From Penium margaritaceum (Eukaryota > Streptophyta > Zygnematophyceae > Desmidiales > Peniaceae), in the NCBI GenBank assembly GCA_023375785.1, contig SZWC01000516.1, positions 316,862 to 380,861 of the forward strand: a stretch of DNA of 64,000 nucleotides, in the 5' to 3' direction. Under the pieces are notes generated by a model. That model saw nothing but the letters and a program-made list of their open reading frames with translations, ran no database searches and was not told the DNA's origin. A program made the position numbers and the translations under genes. Below, one piece after another: positions 56,401 to 64,000 of the stretch. Numbering within the stretch: position 1 is the first letter of the stretch; each line of letters opens with the position of its first letter.

Positions 56401-58631
56401 TCCAAGCGTCACACGCGAGCTTGTAAGGCCGCACATACGACATAAGTGGTGGCGCAACGTTCATCGCAAGCAACATCAACGCCTTCCGGTTGTCCTTCAC
56501 AAACCTCTCCGCCCTTTCAGCAGCTGTCCCCTCTTCCCCCGTACGTCCTTGCGTCATCGCCGAGGAAGAAGTTGATGCCGCACCTTGTGCCGATGCCGCG
56601 CTCGCATCTGGCACTTGCTCCGCTCCCATCACGACTTCCCAAATCCTGCGCTCCTCAAAGACGAGTTGCATACAAGATTTCCAGTTGATGAAGTTCGACG
56701 CACCCACGAGTTTGTCCACCACGTGGAACTCTTTGGTCGAAGCGGCGGCCATGACTGCGGCGGCGGTAGCTCCCGTCCCTTACTTGCTCGCGCTCGAGCG
56801 GCTCGGACGGCAAGAATTCTTCCAACTGCTCTGATACCAATGTTGGAGAATTTTAACGTATTCCACCAGTTGCAGCTTGCTCAAATATGGCCAAAGACGC
56901 CCCCGGCCAAGTCTCAAACTTAAAACTGGGACCTCGGTGATTTTCTGGAAATTCTGGACAGAACCTCGTCTGTTTGAGCAATGAAATTTGTGAGGCACCC
57001 AAACGGCTGTCTTAGGAGCCATGTGATGGCCCCTTGGAAAGCTTAGGAGTTGTAGAATATTCCCTCAAAGTTTCAGCATCAACAGTGAAGCGTACAATAC
57101 TTGGCACTGCTGCAAAGTGAGGGTTGTGCTTGTAGAAAATCTGGGATGAACACTTAGGAAGATCCTTAGTTAAATCACAAGAGACAAGTGCCTCATATAT
57201 CCGGCACACTATGATACACGGAGGCACGTGGAAACACACACAAAAAATGATAAACCTCAGCCCGGAGCACAGGTCTCAGTCCCATGGTGAGTTGGAGCTA
57301 ATTTGCACCCTTGGCGGTGCCTTGGTGGTGTTGTACTACCCACCCACAATCCTCACATGGTGGTAGTTACCACCTAAGGCTGACTCACACACAAAAAGAC
57401 ACAAAACAAACCCCTTCCACACTGGTTGCGGTTAGAAAACCGTGCACACGCAACTTTCCTAGCCCATGCGACGCGAGAAACCCAAAACGCGACTCGATGC
57501 GCATGGGGACGCGGCTTGGGTGCTATGTGCGTTGGCGAGGCCGAACCGCGGAATTACCCGTTGACCATTGCGACTTACCGGTGGAAAAATCCGCGTCACT
57601 CTTGTATCACAGAGTTGTCCATTTGGTGGCCCATGTGCCACACCCTACATGCGCACATGCCTCAAGTCGCAGGTTCGAACTTTGCACACTCACCAACCGT
57701 AGGGGTTTGCACCTTCACGTGTGATCAAACCGCTTGCCTCAAACATGCTAGGAAAAACTACCCCCAAAATAGAAGGGGGCACCACATCGAAAACCTCTCT
57801 TCCGGCGGCTGATGGGTAGCAACAAAAAAACACACTTGCCGGGACCGGTCCGCCGGCTATCCGGCCGTCGCGATCGGTCAAACCCGTCGCGACCTCCCCT
57901 TCCCTTTTTTCCTCTTTTTTTTTTTTCTCTCCCGCTGTTGCTAAGCTCAGCCGGCCGCCACGTGCGGCCATCCACGTCGGCGGGTTTCTCCATTCCGCCA
58001 ACACTTTCCAGCGCCACATTTGAAGTTGCACAGCTCGCACTTGAGACTCCAAGAAACACAACTGCTGCTCTTGCGTTCTTATGCCTTCTTTTGCGTTTCA
58101 GGCTGGAGTCTAGCGGAGGGTGCTGGGAGAGGCAATGTAGAGAGAGTGAAGACCATTCTGAATAGGTTGAAGGAGTGCACTCACACTGACACTCGCAGTG
58201 GTTGTGAGTGTGAGTGTTTCCATGTGAGTGAACAACGCCACGGAGGAACCACTGCTCTCATGGCAGCTGCAAAGGCTGGCCATGCCGACGTCTTGAGTCT
58301 TCTGATGAAAGGCTCAAAGGTTAACGTGAGAGCAAGAGATGGTGAAACGGGATGTACCGCGCTTGCCATGGCTGCAGCGGAGGGGCACGATGCTGTGGTA
58401 AAGCTCCTTCTAGAACACGGCGCAGATGTGAATGCTAAAAACTACGTGGACAGGACTTCTGTGTACTATGCTGCCTGGAGAAACCACTATGGCGTCGTTT
58501 CTCTGCTGCTGGACAATGGGGCGGACGTCAACGTCAGATGCCAGAATGGTTGCACTGCCTTGTCTCGTGCCAGGAGATGCAAACACAAGGAAGTGGTGCG
58601 CTTAACTCTTTTGAAGGGGGCTGTGGGATGA
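53415..58631 (+). CDS. ankyrin-repeat protein, 182 aa, two exons
   Basis: Proposed exons are 53415-53433 (MDARGT plus one base) and 58102-58631. The donor is GTGAGC at 53434; the acceptor TTTGCGTTTCAG ends at 58101. The join is phase 1, in frame, and matches the structure of the minus-strand gene at 17623-18515. Exon 2 encodes WSLAEGAGRGNVERVK, a Cys/His-containing linker, then four ankyrin repeats: TALMAAAKAGHADVLSLLMK, TALAMAAAEGHDAVVKLLLE, SVYYAAWRNHYGVVSLLLD and TALSRARRCKHKEVVRLTLL. It ends LKGAVG before TGA. Ankyrin repeats mediate protein binding; the partner is unknown. The frame is intact. The intron (4,668 nt) contains a whole 4,391-bp retroelement; without it and the 5-bp duplication the intron would be 272 nt. 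Exon 1 is an inference; exon 2 is solid. Confidence 0.68.
53613..54771 (-). repeat. 3' LTR of the gag-only copia
   Basis: 1,159 bp; partner of 56841-58003. Confidence 0.93.
54991..55758 (-). pseudogene. protease-end and spacer region of gag-only copia
   Basis: Continues after gag with segments typical of the copia protease and the region before integrase (VCIDVMVRGEVRSVKLTNVL, HVPELTKSLVSVSELVKKGC). It then runs into low-complexity sequence and the 3' LTR without an integrase core. Fossil region. Confidence 0.7.
55700..56752 (-). CDS. copia-type Gag of the non-autonomous element
   Basis: 350-codon frame starting MAAASTKEFHVVDKLVGASN. The region FINWKSCMQLVFEERRIWEVV through DAWKALCGVYEAG and FRMLRMGAGEGMQDYINRAKEL is the usual copia Gag fold. 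A zinc-knuckle-like segment (HCGSTDHLVRDC) follows, and the protease start (WYMDSGADRHLTPH) lies near the C-terminus. The role would be particle assembly and RNA packaging. In an element lacking pol, such a Gag would act together with enzymes from another element. Confidence 0.85.
   Translation of the reverse strand: MAAASTKEFHVVDKLVGASNFINWKSCMQLVFEERRIWEVVMGAEQVPDASAASAQGAASTSSSAMTQGRTGEEGTAAERAERFVKDNRKALMLLAMNVAPPLMSYVRPYKLACDAWKALCGVYEAGGVANCMMLRDCFRMLRMGAGEGMQDYINRAKELAEQLRATGAEVGSNEIILTLFEGLSESNQPLVVALEAQSGDLKLEEVTTNLLHEEMRRHLHDESGKDAAYVIRTHAYPKMDGNERAVGAPPGMGVRAFFHCGSTDHLVRDCTAWMAKFTKWKTSSSSSSSSLTVQASPASDKIFMLAARVDTKAPDEWYMDSGADRHLTPHRGWFEVLETIPRRDVVLAG
56828..56839 (-). promoter_or_regulatory. 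primer-binding site of the gag-only copia
   Basis: TGGTATCAGAGC on minus, one base inside the LTR edge at 56841. Confidence 0.9.
56841..58003 (-). repeat. 5' LTR of the gag-only copia
   Basis: 1,163 bp from TGTTGGAGAATT to CCGCCAACA on plus, followed by CTTTC. Confidence 0.93.
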
Positions 58632-59160
58632 AACAGACACTTGGGCACATGCGGGCTGATCGGAAGTCAAAGCAATTCCACAGAGTGGAAGGTGTTCCAA
58701 TGTTTTCCAGGGAGTTGTGCATGGGGATGCAGTTTTTAGCACGGTGCAAATTCAGAAGAAAGGAAGGAAGTGCAGAATTGTAGCAAGGAATTGCATAGGT
58801 AGCTTCATGTGTCATGCTTAGAAACTATGGCCAAAATCAAGCACCACAATCAAGACAAGTTGGACGTAGCTTATCTTTCCTCTTTAGTAGCTTCCCACTC
58901 CTGTCACACAACAAAGGTTCTAAAGATGGACTGCCTGGAAAAGATGAAGGCAGCTGTAGGAGGAGAAGTTCCACCAAGTCAGTCCGCTCATGTCCTTGGG
59001 TCGTTTGTGGCAGTCTGACGTGCTGGGGCTGCAAGCTCACAGACAGCTCAGACAGCAATCCATATCCCACGTTTGATGACCCTGCTGGTTTGGTGAACAG
59101 ACATGGCAAGTTCGTTCACATTGGGAGAGAATGATGCCCTGGACTTCAGAAGGATTTCCT
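58632..59160. other. 3' flank of the ankyrin gene
   Basis: No supported feature. It presumably contains the gene's 3' UTR. It has no clear similarity to the 3' flanks of the minus-strand copies. Confidence 0.4.
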
Positions 59161-59391
59161 TTAAACACACTTCAACTTCCTCCTGTGAGGCTCTTCACTT
59201 TGTCTCTCTGCAAGCTGTTGGTACTTTGTCACTGGAGGTTTCTTAGAGGCTGCAGCCTCGTCCACCATCGTCCCATTGCTAGTTCTAGAAACAGAAGCCT
59301 TCAGCCGTTTTCCTCCACCAATGTTCTTGCCGCTGGCCTGACCTTGCAGTTCAGAGTCATCCATCTCTGCTGCTTGTCGTTCCTCCTCCAT
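59161..59391 (-). CDS. hypothetical 76-aa hydrophilic ORF
   Basis: Starts MEEERQAAEMDDSELQGQ and contains KNIGGGKRLKASVSRTSNGT and KYQQLAERQSEEPHRRKL. The composition is charged and soluble, more protein-like than neighbouring chance frames. I do not recognise it and cannot see flanking exons. It could be a fragment of a host gene or chance. Confidence 0.25.
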   Translation of the reverse strand: MEEERQAAEMDDSELQGQASGKNIGGGKRLKASVSRTSNGTMVDEAAASKKPPVTKYQQLAERQSEEPHRRKLKCV

Positions 59392-60298
59392 CCAATCTTG
59401 TTCTTAAACCTTTTACCTCGGCCATCGTCTCTTAACCTCTTACCCTAACCAATACTCTGCCATCTTGCTGGCATTGCCCATCGGCTGCTCCCCTCGACCA
59501 CCTTCTTGACCCTGCTCCTTTCTCGTCATCACGTACAGTCAGCAACGCCCTCAGCGTCATCCCACCTCACTTGTCCCTAGTTGTGTGTGTCTGAGAGTGG
59601 TCAGTTTTCACGCCAGTTTTACATTTCAGCAACGTTTCGGCTGGTGTAACGGTGGAGTTTGGGATGATGGGAGGAGGGAATAATGGTGTTTGGCGCAGAA
59701 CGGGGGGTTGGCAAAAAAGTGGCGTCGGCAAAAAGGACGGGAGAGACATTCCGGGGTGATGATGAACAGCCGAGGAGCAAAAGACCGGGATTCACGCCCC
59801 TGCCTAGACCTATGCCTAGGAGGGGAGCCCGGAAACTGCGGCAACAAAAAAGTGCCCCTTAATCACCGGGTTTCCGCCTGGGAAGGCAAGATGGACGACG
59901 ACAACCAATCAGCGGGCAAATGGAACGGAGGAAATTCCTAGTGGGGCCAAGATAGAGGTGGGCAACGAGAGTAGCGTAGTCGTGACTGTAGTCGGCACGA
60001 GGGGATCAGTAAAACAATGGGATCCTTGTATTGCATTGATTCTTATGATTCAGTCATGCAACTTGTCTCGGCTCTGACTCTCGCATGATGTGCTTATCGG
60101 TTCTTGCCTTTCTCACACGAGAAAAGAAGCTGCTAATGCAAGCCTTGACTGTCCATACTCACGCCTAACCCCTGTCCCGTGGAACACACAGGAAAATGTA
60201 AAAAATGCACGGATGGTGACAGTGCTGGTGAACCTGACGTGAAGTTGGGCTTTTGGGTCCGACTTCGAGGCAATGCAACTTTTACATGACTCGGCACC
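59392..60298. other. no recognisable feature
   Basis: No domain-bearing frame, repeat or RNA gene is evident. It leads up to the ORF at 60299. Confidence 0.4.
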
Positions 60299-60793
60299 AT
60301 GGCTCAATCAGATACTCCACGCTGGCCGCCTCCGGGCCAGACAGCGGGCTCTCTTCAACACCATGGATCTGCGGCCTCGGTCGTCAGGAATCTCTTCAAT
60401 GACGGATTCGGAGGCACGGGTTCCGCTGCTGCCGACGGGGTCCATGACGGACCCGGGCAGAGGGACGGCGGTGCCCATGCAACCAGATCTGCTCCTTGGA
60501 CACCCCCTGGCTGGACCACAGCCGACGCCGGATTTTCCGGGTACACACTCACAGGCTCTACGACCATGCCCGGCATGACTGATTCTAATATATCTCCGGT
60601 TCATGATGTCTACTCCCTGGTTGGTGGTGTCAATGCGCCAGATAGCAACGGTCTAGAAAACGGGTCCCGACATGGGAGGCCGCCAACTGCTCTTGGTATT
60701 GCAACCAAGATAACATATCACCCTCGAACGAGGGATCCACACTTTAGGTTCGTTTGGTTTGCAACCTCACGAAGTCCGCATGTTGGTCTTTAG
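60299..60793 (+). CDS. hypothetical ORF ending inside a copia LTR
   Basis: ATG in good context (CACCATGG), 164 codons, Gly/Ser/Thr/Pro-rich (MAQSDTPRWPPPGQTAGSL; GHGRPPTALGI-like stretch near the end). No domain is recognised. The last four codons and the stop lie within the LTR that begins at 60781, so if this is a host exon, the copia insertion has cut it. It could also be a chance frame in GC-rich DNA. Confidence 0.35.
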   Translation: MAQSDTPRWPPPGQTAGSLQHHGSAASVVRNLFNDGFGGTGSAAADGVHDGPGQRDGGAHATRSAPWTPPGWTTADAGFSGYTLTGSTTMPGMTDSNISPVHDVYSLVGGVNAPDSNGLENGSRHGRPPTALGIATKITYHPRTRDPHFRFVWFATSRSPHVGL

Positions 60794-61037
60794 TGTCTAC
60801 CTTTGGTTGGACTCTCTGTGAGGAGTCTCAAAGGCAAGAACTGAAAATGGATGCATGCAAGGTACAGGCTTTTATACTTGCAGAGCTTTGCTAAAGCTTC
60901 TGCTTGTAGTGGCTCCACTGGAGCCAACCTCAACCTACAATCCTACTTGGCGTGTCCTTAGACCGCCAAGTGTCATCCTCAAGCCAGGCTTTTAGTAAGC
61001 TTCATAGAAGCTTCCTGTCCAAGTTTTGGCCACAACA
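60781..61037 (-). repeat. probable 3' LTR of the second copia
   Basis: Plus-strand termini are TGTTGG and CACAACA, 257 bp. On minus it has a good TATA box (TATAAAAG near 60870). The partner is outside the window and no clear polypurine tract precedes it, so the ends are tentative. Confidence 0.45.
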
Positions 61038-61064
61038 AAATGTGGCCGTCGCGGGGTTTGAACC

Positions 61065-61258
61065 NNNNNNNNNNNNNNNNNNNNNNNNNNNNNNNNNNNN
61101 NNNNNNNNNNNNNNNNNNNNNNNNNNNNNNNNNNNNNNNNNNNNNNNNNNNNNNNNNNNNNNNNNNNNNNNNNNNNNNNNNNNNNNNNNNNNNNNNNNNN
61201 NNNNNNNNNNNNNNNNNNNNNNNNNNNNNNNNNNNNNNNNNNNNNNNNNNNNNNNNNN
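61065..61258. other. assembly gap
   Basis: 194 N bases inside the RNase H part of the copia element. Confidence 1.
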
Positions 61259-61591
61259 GCCAAGGAGGCTGCGCAGCCACTGAGTCTCTTTGCACAACTC
61301 AGACAGAGCAACATACTCTGCCTCAGCCGTGGACACAGAAACACAATCCTGCTTCCTGCTGGCCCATGAGATGGCAGCGCCATTCAAGATGCACACGTAT
61401 CCAGAGGTGGATTTCCTGTCGTCGAGGTTTCCTCCCCAGTCAGCATCGGTGTAGCACTTCAGGCGAAGGGGTTCCGTTCCTTCTTGGCCTCCAAGGATGA
61501 GGCCCATGTGACGTGTCTTCTGCAGGTAGCGCAAGATGCGCTTGACTACCTGCCAATGTTGTGGCCCAGGGTTGGCCACGAATCTGCTCAC

Positions 61592-62572
61592 TTATCCCAC
61601 AGCATAGCAGATGTCGGGACGAGTCCCTACCATGGCGTACATGATGCTACCCACGGCGGACTGGTAGGGGATGTCTTGCATCTCCCTTTGTTCTGCTTCG
61701 TTGCTTGGCAACATGGAGGCCTTCAGCTTCATATCGGTCGTCATTGGGGTGCTGACAGGTTTGCAGTCTTCCATGTGGTAGCGCTTCAGTACCTCACCGA
61801 TGTATTTGGTTTGGTTGAGTTCGATGGTGCCGGCTACTCGGTTGCGGTGGATGGCGATCCCGAGGTAGTACTCGAGAGGACCCATGTCCTTCATCTTGAA
61901 CCTTTTGCTATGGTCAGACTTCAGCTCATCCAGCAGCTCGACCGAAGACGAGCAGATGATCAGATTATCCACGTACAGCGCAACCAGCATTAGCCCTCTC
62001 CCATCATCGCGCACATACACGCTCGGATCACTCTGGCAATGCGCGAAGGAGAGACCGGTCATGAAACCGTCCATCTCTTTGTACCACATCCTTGGGGCCT
62101 GTTTCAGCCCGTAGAGGACTTTCACCAACTTGCACACCTTGCCATCAGGAGCTTCGACCCCTTCGGGCACCTCCATCAGCACTTCCTTGTCAAGCTTCCC
62201 ATAAAGGAAAGCTGTCCTGACGTCCATCTGGTGTATCTCTAGGTTCTTTGTAGCTGCAATTCCAAGGAGAGAGCGGATGGAGGCAAAGGTCACGACGGGC
62301 GCGAACGTCTCATCATACTCGGAGCCCGGGCGTTGAGAGAACCCCTTAGCCACTACCCTTGCCTTGAACTTGTCGATGCTGCCGTCTTGCTTCTTCTTCA
62401 CTCGGAGGACCCACTTGGATCCCACCACGTAGGCCTTGTCGGGTCTATCCACCAGTACCCACGTGCCGTTCTCGGCAATGGACGCGAGCTCGCTGTCCAC
62501 TGCCTCCTTCCACTTGGCCGCATCTGGGCCATTCATCGCCTCCGCCACTGTGGATGGCTCTCCCTGAGCCAT
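61592..62572 (-). pseudogene. copia reverse transcriptase region
   Basis: Clear copia RT: AMNGPDAAKWKEAVDSELAS start, VGSKWVLRVKKKQDGSIDKF, NLEIHQMDVRTAFLYGKLD, YGLKQAPRMWYKEMD, and a YVDN catalytic box variant common in copia. The end merges with the RNase H segment (GSIMYAMVGTRPDICYAVG). Part of the fossil element. Confidence 0.88.
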
Positions 62573-63142
62573 GCACGACTAGCTAAGGCTGGTCCAATCA
62601 TCATCATACCGCAAAGGTGCTTTCTTTGGTCGCAAACTGCGTCGAGGTAGTGGTGCGGCTTCTTGCTTTGGTGCTGGTGCTTCCACAGGTTGTGGTTTGT
62701 TGTCGTCGTCGTTGTCGTCGTCAAAAGAGTCGTCAGACTCCAAGTCAGACTCGGAAGCCCTGGACGCCTCGGTATCTGCGTCCATATCAGATGCTGCATC
62801 ATCCTCCGCAGCATCTCTCCCATTCCTACCACCTGCTGGCAAAGCAAGCCAGTTGTCGGGCGCTTGGTCTCCGGACTCAAGCAACACTATCCACTCTCCC
62901 GCTTTGGGAGCAAGGATCGGGTCCAGCAGCTCTCCCCTTCCAAGGGTGCGTTCGTCAAACACGACGTCGCGACTCCTCACGAGCTTGCCTGCTGCCTGGT
63001 CCCAAAGCCGATAGGCTTTGTGTGACGTGTCGTACCCAACCATGACGCACTTCCTTGAACGTGCGTCAAGCTTGCCTCCACCTTCTCCCGACTGGATCTT
63101 CACCCATGCAGTTGACCCAAACACCTTTAGATGGGATGCGTT

Positions 63143-63603
63143 TAAGGCTGTAAGCCAAAATCCGGGACTCGCAAGTCGGACTCGCAAATCCGAGTCCGGA
63201 CCCAGACTCGCAAGTCCAAATCCAGGGTCCATAACCGACCTGGACTCGCAAATCTCACCTTGACCTCCGACAACGAGACAACGATGACAATGAGGGGATC
63301 TTTGTTGATTACACGAATACAACTATGGGTCAAATTCATTCTCTACTAGTTACATGTTGAGTTCACATGAATTTAGAGTCACAAATTTCAAAAACACATT
63401 GATTATAACCCTGTTTTATTAGATGGTGCACCAGACTCGCAATTCTTGCCCACTGGACTCGCAAATCCAGGAGACTAGACTCGCAAGTCTGGGACTCGCA
63501 AGTCCGAGTCTCAGACTCGCAAATCCGAGTCTGGCACTGGACTCGGACTCGCAAGTCAGGTTCCAGGCTCAGAATCGAAGTTCCAGACTCGCGAACACCC
63601 TTA
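63143..63603. mobile_element. hAT-like MITE, copy 2, inside copia
   Basis: 461 bp, same ends (TAAGGCTGT / ACACCCTTA) and GACTCGCAA array as 37780-38240. The 8-bp target duplication is GATGCGTT (63135-63142 and 63604-63611), different from copy 1. It lies within the coding region of the second copia element, so it is younger than that insertion. Confidence 0.92.
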
Positions 63604-64000
63604 GATGCGTTGGGTTTATTTCCCGACCATGCTTCTTCTGGGGTCTTCAGCTGCTTGTCCTGCTCCTCTCCACGCTTCCGCAAGGCGGTCGCTGGTGTGA
63701 GGTTCAAGAGGTAGCATGCCGTTGTTGCTGCTTCAGCCCAAAAGCGAGGTGGGAGCTTGGCGTCGAAGAGCATACTTCGCACCATGCCGAGCAGGGTCTG
63801 GTTCATCCTCTCGGCCACGCCGTTGCTTTGGGGATTGTATGGGGTGGTCTGCTCGTGGCGGATGCCATGATGCTTGAGCCAAGGCTTGCATGCCTCGTAC
63901 TCACCCCCGTTGTCACTTCGAAGCGTCTTCACCTTCTTAGACGTTTGCCGCTCCACCATGGCGACGAACTCGAGGAGCTTCTCCTTTACCTCTCCCTTTG

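Larger units (their letters stand above)
53613..58003 (-). mobile_element. non-autonomous copia derivative (gag + protease only)
   Basis: 4,391 bp with LTRs 53613-54771 and 56841-58003 (termini TG(C/T)TGG and CCAACA) and a perfect 5-bp target duplication CTTTC (53608-53612 and 58004-58008). A primer site lies at 56828-56839 on minus. The internal 2,069 bp encode a copia-type Gag and a protease-like segment, but there is no room for integrase, RT or RNase H. This matches the TR-GAG type of plant non-autonomous element. The gag looks whole; the remainder has one or two breaks. LTRs differ by roughly 4-5% by eye. It sits inside the proposed intron of the ankyrin gene, in the opposite orientation. 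Confidence 0.92.
60781..64000 (-). mobile_element. second Ty1/copia element, 3' part
   Basis: Minus-strand copia element running off the right edge. A short 3' LTR is proposed at 60781-61037. RNase H spans about 61040-61590 and is interrupted by 194 undetermined bases. RT spans about 62575-61600 (NETFAP-type YDETFAPVVTFASIR; MLVALYVDNLIICSS). The integrase end and the spacer to RT lie right of 62580, split by the MITE at 63143-63603; the integrase core is at about 63960-63610. It is different from the copia element at 40367. Broken, with about three or four breaks visible, including the MITE. Confidence 0.9.

Overview
The window is nuclear DNA of a eukaryote, most likely a streptophyte (a land plant or charophyte alga). 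The evidence is the mix of chromodomain Ty3/gypsy elements, Ty1/copia elements, non-autonomous LTR families primed by initiator-Met tRNA, a PIF/Harbinger transposon with a Myb/SANT partner gene, and a hAT-like MITE. A Chara-like genome is my impression only; nothing in the sequence proves it. Most of the 64 kb is transposable elements. The only host genes I can support belong to a small ankyrin-repeat family, plus two weak ORFs.

Layout. 1-5086 is the right-hand part of a Ty3/gypsy chromovirus, whose 3' LTR carries a chain of perfect hairpins. 5834-6384 is a second cluster of palindromes, including a perfect 39-bp-arm inverted repeat. 6385-10241 is mostly featureless but holds an ankyrin relic. 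10242-13888 is a complete small LTR element (perfect 5-bp target duplication, 585-bp LTRs) with no pol, carrying one intact ORF I do not recognise. 13990-18515 is a tandem pair of minus-strand ankyrin genes, one decayed and one better preserved. 19459-22948 is a PIF/Harbinger transposon with both terminal inverted repeats and target duplication.

23930-32145 holds two copies, in direct series, of a large non-autonomous LTR family (here called LARD-Q) with ~1.35-kb LTRs. A third, minus-strand copy at 46529-53008 keeps an intact glutamine-rich coiled-coil ORF. About 32200-37400 is a second, decayed chromovirus. 37780-38240 and 63143-63603 are two nearly identical 461-bp hAT-like MITEs with different 8-bp target duplications. 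39745-46528 is an old inverted-repeat structure whose CT-rich middle received a 5.5-kb copia element (40367-45863).

53415-58631 is a plus-strand ankyrin gene. Its first intron appears to hold a 4.4-kb non-autonomous copia derivative (53613-58003) that keeps gag and protease but no integrase or reverse transcriptase. 60781 to the right edge is another minus-strand copia element with an assembly gap and one of the MITEs inside it.

How it fits together. Six LTR elements of otherwise unrelated families show the same initiator-Met primer site next to an LTR. Three of these lineages lack reverse transcriptase and integrase, so they would depend on enzymes supplied by relatives such as the copia and chromovirus elements seen here. 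The ankyrin genes share a tiny first exon, a phase-1 first intron and a common C-terminal motif, and have spread locally by duplication and decay.
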